The notes below the pieces were generated by a model that was given only the letters and a program-made list of their open reading frames with translations, was not told where the DNA came from and ran no database searches. Source: Bacillus sp. FSL H8-0547 (GTDB lineage: Bacteria > Bacillota > Bacilli > Bacillales > Bacillaceae). From it: a stretch of 64,000 nt of DNA. Shown one piece after another: positions 60,782 to 64,000 of this stretch. The stretch spans positions 2,480,001 through 2,544,000 of the forward strand of contig JBBODD010000001.1 in assembly GCA_038002745.1 (NCBI GenBank), given 5' to 3'. How positions within the stretch are numbered: position 1 is the stretch's first letter; every line of letters starts with the position of its first letter. Made by a program: the position numbers and the translations under genes.

Positions 60782-61336
60782 TTAATCGTACATTCTTTTC
60801 TTCATCCAAATTCCAGCAAGGATCAGCAGAGAGCAGATCACAAGAAAGAGCTGCACGCGCCATCCTGCATTCAAAACCTGATGCACTGCGAAGCCCTCTA
60901 TCAGAATTGCCGGTATTTTCCCAAGAAAGCTGGCCGCCAGAAACGTTCCTGCGCTGACACTGCTGCAGGCAGCTGCGAGTGTGATTGCGCCTGAAGGAAC
61001 AAAAGGAAAAATCCGCAGGGAAAGGATAACAAAAAAAGCGTCTTTCTCAGTTATGCCGGATAGCTTTTTTAATACGGAGCTGCTGTGAACAGACGTTTTC
61101 TTGCTTAAGAAGCGAAAACCTTTCCTGTAGACATAAAAGCTTACCATGACACCAATGACTTCACCCGAGAAGGAAAGTATCAGTCCGTTGATCAGCCCGA
61201 AGAAAGAAAGGTTTGCCGCCGTAACAAATACACTTGGAACAAAGGCCAGGAGGCTGATTGCTGTATTGGCAAGAAGGCTGATAAGAAAGGCGAAAGGACC
61301 GCTTTCCTCAAGCCAGGCAAGTAAAGTATCTTTCAT
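60782..61336 (-). CDS. TVP38/TMEM64 (VTT domain) membrane protein
   Basis: This 184-residue membrane protein has about five hydrophobic segments and the VTT/SNARE-associated domain pattern: FVPSVFVTAANLSFFG near residue 32, LSFSGEVIGVMVSFYVYRKGFRF near residue 53 and the RIFPFVPSGAITLAAACSSVS block near residue 112. Relatives include YdjZ and YtxB of B. subtilis; some VTT proteins move phospholipid between leaflets. I chose ATG 61336 after GCGGTGA, which puts the N-terminus just before the first membrane segment; the frame is open to 61447. Confidence 0.85.
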   Translation of the reverse strand: MKDTLLAWLEESGPFAFLISLLANTAISLLAFVPSVFVTAANLSFFGLINGLILSFSGEVIGVMVSFYVYRKGFRFLSKKTSVHSSSVLKKLSGITEKDAFFVILSLRIFPFVPSGAITLAAACSSVSAGTFLAASFLGKIPAILIEGFAVHQVLNAGWRVQLFLVICSLLILAGIWMKKRMYD

Positions 61337-61440
61337 GATTTCACCGCTGTCTTTTAAGGTTATAAAGAATAAGTGTAATGGAAATGGGCTGGTTTTTAAA
61401 GGGATTGCGGGTAATTCGGTTTTATCCAGTTTTTGGTGAT

Positions 61441-61975
61441 TTTTCATCTACCTGTCGGAGCTAAACGGCTGATTCCGCATTTCGTGTTGTCCAGCTCCGC
61501 CTCCCAGTCCTTCCGTCAGAACAAAATCCCCGAAAAAGTCAAAACCGGACTTTTCCGGTGATTTCTTTTCTGCCTGTCAGGGCTAAACGGTCGGCTCCGC
61601 TTTTCGTGGTGTCTAGCTCCATCGCCCAACTCATCTGTCAGAACGGAAGCGTCGGCAAAGGCAAAAAGCGCCTTTACCGCCGTTTCCTTATCTGACTCCC
61701 GGAGCTAAACGGGCGATTCCGCATTTCGTGTTGTCCAGCTCCGCCTCCCAGTCCTTCCGTCAGAACAAAATCCCCGAAAAAGTCAAAACCGGACTTTTCC
61801 GGTGATTTCTTTTCTGCCTGTCAGGGCTAAACGGTCGGCTCCGCTTTTCGTGGTGTCCAGCTCCATCGCCTAACTCCTCGGTCAGAACGGATCCGCCGTA
61901 AAAAGCAAACCCGGCTTTTTACGGCGGATCCTTTTCTGCCCTTCGGAGCTGACCAAGGCGATTCCGCTTTTCTGA
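61441..61975. repeat. Four tandem copies of the 122-bp hairpin element
   Basis: The motif GTCAGAAC recurs at 61515, 61637, 61759 and 61881, exactly 122 bp apart. Copies 2 and 4 form the full nested stem, with outer arms ATCGCCC/GGGCGAT (61621-61627 with 61711-61717) and ATCGCCT/AGGCGAT (61865-61871 with 61956-61962). Copy 4 has an inner perfect 18-bp stem, GGATCCGCCGTAAAAAGC with its complement. Copies 1 and 3 are almost identical over about 185 bp at 244-bp distance, so a two-unit block was duplicated. This fills most of the 719-bp gap between the TVP38 gene and the MerR gene. Confidence 0.92.
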
Positions 61976-61987
61976 TAACCAGAACGT

Positions 61988-62017
61988 TTGACTGTACACT
62001 TAGATTAAAAGTATAAT
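61988..62017 (+). promoter_or_regulatory. Sigma-A promoter of the MerR-CNNM gene pair
   Basis: TTGACT at 61988-61993 and a perfect TATAAT at 62012-62017 are 18 bp apart. A weak dyad (ACTT...AAGT) lies in the spacer, where MerR-type regulators bind, so autoregulation is possible. Confidence 0.65.
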
Positions 62018-62055
62018 AGATGTAACTATTTAGATTGGGGTGATAAGATGGGGCA

Positions 62056-62469
62056 TTGTATCGAATTGGCGAGGTAGCAAGGCTTGCGAATGTTTCTAAG
62101 AGAACGATAGATTACTACACTCAAATTGGACTGCTCCATGCGGACCGTACGTCTGGGTCCAATTATCGCCTCTATTCGGAACAGGCGCTGGATGATATTC
62201 ACTTCATTGAAGAATGCAAGCTCTTCAATATGTGCCTTCAGGATATTAAAGATAGACTGGAGCTGAAACGAAGCCAGACAAATGAAGAAGATAAGCTTTT
62301 GAAACAAGCTGAAATTCTTGCTTCTCATATGAAGCAGCTGGACCATGAAATAAAAGAATTAAAGCCGATATTTGATAAATTAAACGGCGAAAACCAGGAG
62401 ATGATCGCGAGCCGTATTTCTCCGCAGAGAATGGCACTCATACAGTCTTTAATGGTTTTGCTTCATTAA
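62056..62469 (+). CDS. MerR-family transcriptional regulator
   Basis: The 137-residue protein begins with a MerR helix-turn-helix (YRIGEVARLANVSKRTIDYYTQIGLL) and a wing (SNYRLYSEQALDDI), then a long dimerisation helix (DKLLKQAEILASHMKQLDHEI). No cysteine pair for metal sensing is evident in the C-terminal part; the only cysteines are ECKLFNMC near residues 54-59. The start is TTG 62056; TGGGGTGAT at 62036-62044 is a distant but plausible ribosome site. It lies directly before a CNNM-type gene, like the MerR gene yhdQ beside yhdP (mpfA) in B. subtilis. Confidence 0.85.
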   Translation: MYRIGEVARLANVSKRTIDYYTQIGLLHADRTSGSNYRLYSEQALDDIHFIEECKLFNMCLQDIKDRLELKRSQTNEEDKLLKQAEILASHMKQLDHEIKELKPIFDKLNGENQEMIASRISPQRMALIQSLMVLLH

Positions 62470-62552
62470 TAGTTAAAGAATTCGGCTGAACATGCATGAA
62501 CTTACTATTTTAGGAGGTGACTCCTTATTCTCCACCGGGGGGTAAGGGTGTT

Positions 62553-63890
62553 TTGGACATAGTTAACTTGATATTCGTGGCGATTTTAATTGCTTTAACA
62601 GCTTTTTTCGTTGCATCAGAATTTGCGATTGTTAAAATTCGCAGTTCACGATTGGATCAATTGATTGCAGAAGGCAAAAAAGGGGCAGTTGCTGCCAAAA
62701 AGGTAACGACGCATCTGGATGAGTACCTTTCAGCCTGTCAGCTTGGTATTACGGTTACAGCTTTAGGACTTGGTTGGCTTGGTGAACCTACGGTAGAACG
62801 TCTTTTGAGACCGGTATTTGATAATTTCAGCATTAACGAATCACTCTCGCACGTTCTAACGTTTGGTATTGCTTTTGCTTCCGTTACGTTTCTTCACGTT
62901 GTCATTGGAGAACTTGCTCCTAAAACGGTAGCCATTCAGAAAGCTGAAGCGGTCACATTGCTGTTTGCAGTTCCTTTAATCTGGTTTTACCGTATTATGT
63001 TCCCGTTTATCTGGGTATTGAACGGATCGGCTCGTGTCATTACGGGACTTTTTGGATTAAAGCCTGCCTCTGAGCATGAGCTTGCCCATACTGAGGAAGA
63101 ACTGCGCATCATTCTTTCCGAAAGTTATGAGAGCGGGGAAATCAACCAATCTGAACTGAAGTACATGAATAAAATTTTCGAATTTGACGATCGTGTCGCA
63201 AAAGAAATTATGGTGCCGCGTACAGAAATTGTAGCTGCTTCAGTAGAAAAATCGTTCCAAGAAAACCTGGAGACGATGAGTATGGAAAAATACACTCGTT
63301 ATCCGGTCGTTAACGGAGACAAAGATCACGTCCTTGGCATGATTAACCTTAAGGAGATCTTTACCGATATTTTTTCACTTTCTGAAGAGGAACGGAAGAA
63401 AAGCACGATTGAGAAATATATCCGCCCTGTCATTCAGGTCATTGAGTCGATTCCGATTCATGATTTGCTTATAAAGATGCAGAAAGAACGTGTTCATATG
63501 GCAATCCTTGTCGATGAATACGGCGGAACGGCAGGTCTTGTAACGGTTGAGGACATCATTGAAGAAATCGTTGGAGAAATCCGTGATGAGTTCGACCAGG
63601 ATGAAGTCCCTGAAGTGCAGAAAAAAGGCGAGGGACATTACCTTCTTGACGGCAAAGTTCTTATTTATGAAGTTAATAATCTTCTTGGCCTTGAAATTGA
63701 TGATGCAGATGTTGATACAATCGGCGGCTGGATGCTCACTGAGAATATCGATATTAAACAGGGTGAAAGCATCATACTCGATGGCTATGAATTCTTCACA
63801 AAAGAAATGGATGGCCACTTGATCCGTGTCATCGAAATCTTTAAGCTTGAAGAAGCAGAAGAAGAAGAACTACTTGCAAAAGAGAGCTGA
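62553..63890 (+). CDS. CNNM/CorC-type transporter (hemolysin family, MpfA/YhdP-like)
   Basis: This 445-residue protein has the CNNM architecture: an N-terminal DUF21 membrane domain with about four segments (to about residue 190), two CBS domains (about 205-330; [14 protein letters not shown] and [26 protein letters not shown]) and a C-terminal CorC/HlyC domain. B. subtilis MpfA (YhdP) exports magnesium, and this protein is similar in form, so Mg2+ efflux is likely. The start is uncertain: TTG 62553 gives the family N-terminus ([11 protein letters not shown]) after GGGGGGTAAGG. A strong AGGAGGTGA at 62512-62520 is too far upstream for it. The MerR gene is 83 bp upstream. Confidence 0.9.
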   Translation: MDIVNLIFVAILIALTAFFVASEFAIVKIRSSRLDQLIAEGKKGAVAAKKVTTHLDEYLSACQLGITVTALGLGWLGEPTVERLLRPVFDNFSINESLSHVLTFGIAFASVTFLHVVIGELAPKTVAIQKAEAVTLLFAVPLIWFYRIMFPFIWVLNGSARVITGLFGLKPASEHELAHTEEELRIILSESYESGEINQSELKYMNKIFEFDDRVAKEIMVPRTEIVAASVEKSFQENLETMSMEKYTRYPVVNGDKDHVLGMINLKEIFTDIFSLSEEERKKSTIEKYIRPVIQVIESIPIHDLLIKMQKERVHMAILVDEYGGTAGLVTVEDIIEEIVGEIRDEFDQDEVPEVQKKGEGHYLLDGKVLIYEVNNLLGLEIDDADVDTIGGWMLTENIDIKQGESIILDGYEFFTKEMDGHLIRVIEIFKLEEAEEEELLAKES

Positions 63891-63901
63891 TACAGCCATA
63901 G

Positions 63902-63938
63902 AAAATCCGGACTAAGATTCAATTAGTTCGGATTTTTT
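63902..63938 (+). terminator. Terminator after the CNNM gene
   Basis: AAATCCGGACTAA pairs with TTAGTTCGGATTT with one wobble, followed by T residues. Confidence 0.87.
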
Positions 63939-64000
63939 CTGTTTAAAAGGGCTTTTTTAGCTGGAATTATCCATTATCGGTGCCACTTTTGCCTGTGATG

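Noticed and set aside
63940-64000. Beginning of another repeat array at the right edge
   Set aside because: GGTGCCACTTTTGCC recalls the array core, but with no second unit in view it cannot be judged.
1-64000. tRNA, rRNA and metabolite riboswitches
   Set aside because: No cloverleaf-type gene, rRNA stretch or known riboswitch core was noticed in the intergenic regions while reading; a covariance search was not possible.

Overview
The window is a stretch of chromosome from a low-to-moderate GC, endospore-forming Bacillaceae bacterium. The gene content and order closely follow the Bacillus subtilis yun-yut-thr-yum-yui region (yunFEDCB, lytH, lipA, yutCDEFGH, hom-thrC-thrB, yuxL, yutI, yuzD, yutJ, yuzB, dapF, yutM, yumCB, yuiABCD, pepA, yuiF, bioY, yuiH), followed by ald-adeR and a yueD/yueE/yuzF group. 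Spore genes (lytH, yunB, yutC, yutH), strong AGGAGG-type ribosome sites, frequent TTG/GTG starts and sigma-A promoters of the Bacillus type all agree. It is not B. subtilis itself: there are several inserted genes, one deleted transporter and many intergenic repeats. No rRNA, tRNA, CRISPR array, phage, transposase or plasmid origin was seen.

Layout. 1-1.1 kb: a 52-bp tandem array. 1.2-7.6 kb: yunFEDCB, then a sodium symporter with its MetS-type small subunit. 7.6-16.1 kb: lytH, lipA, yutC-H and a D-2-hydroxyacid dehydrogenase. 16.2-19.7 kb: threonine operon. 19.7-25.3 kb: yuxL, Fe-S and NADH dehydrogenase-like genes, a second 52-bp array and the scar of a nucleoside transporter (yutK). 25.4-31.3 kb: dapF, yutM, a Gly/Gln-rich repeat protein, yumC, yumB, Nudix. 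31.4-42.9 kb: yuiA to yuiH with inserted genes (leaderless BtuF-like protein, DUF309, DUF6241, an unrecognised 274-residue protein, an Mrr-like membrane protein). 43-46.6 kb: orphan PAS histidine kinase, DMT exporter, FrnE-type DsbA. 46.8-51 kb: alanine locus (ald, its activator adeR, alanine/glycine symporter). 51.4-55.9 kb: a 1511-residue secreted nuclease/5'-nucleotidase with cell-wall-binding repeats. 56-61.3 kb: yueD, an exported coiled-coil protein, a regulator, yueE, a secreted lipase, yuzF, a TVP38 protein. 61.4-62 kb: four tandem 122-bp hairpin elements. 62-63.9 kb: MerR regulator and a CNNM/CorC-type transporter.

How genes work together. Hom, ThrC and ThrB turn aspartate semialdehyde into threonine. 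Ald, AdeR and the symporter form an alanine uptake and catabolism unit. LipA, YutI and YutM belong to Fe-S cluster supply and use. YumB, YutJ and YumC are three flavoproteins of NADH/NADPH redox chemistry, with candidate Rex and Fur sites between yumB and yumC. BioY has a candidate BirA operator.

The most unusual content is non-coding. Five intergenic tandem arrays with different consensus sequences share a 52-53 bp unit (five helical turns), each unit carries an inverted repeat, and three of them share a GC(A/C)CTTA core. A sixth array has a 21-bp unit (two turns). A separate 122-bp element forms a long nested hairpin whose outer arms change together between copies. All calls were made by reading the sequence; no database search was run.
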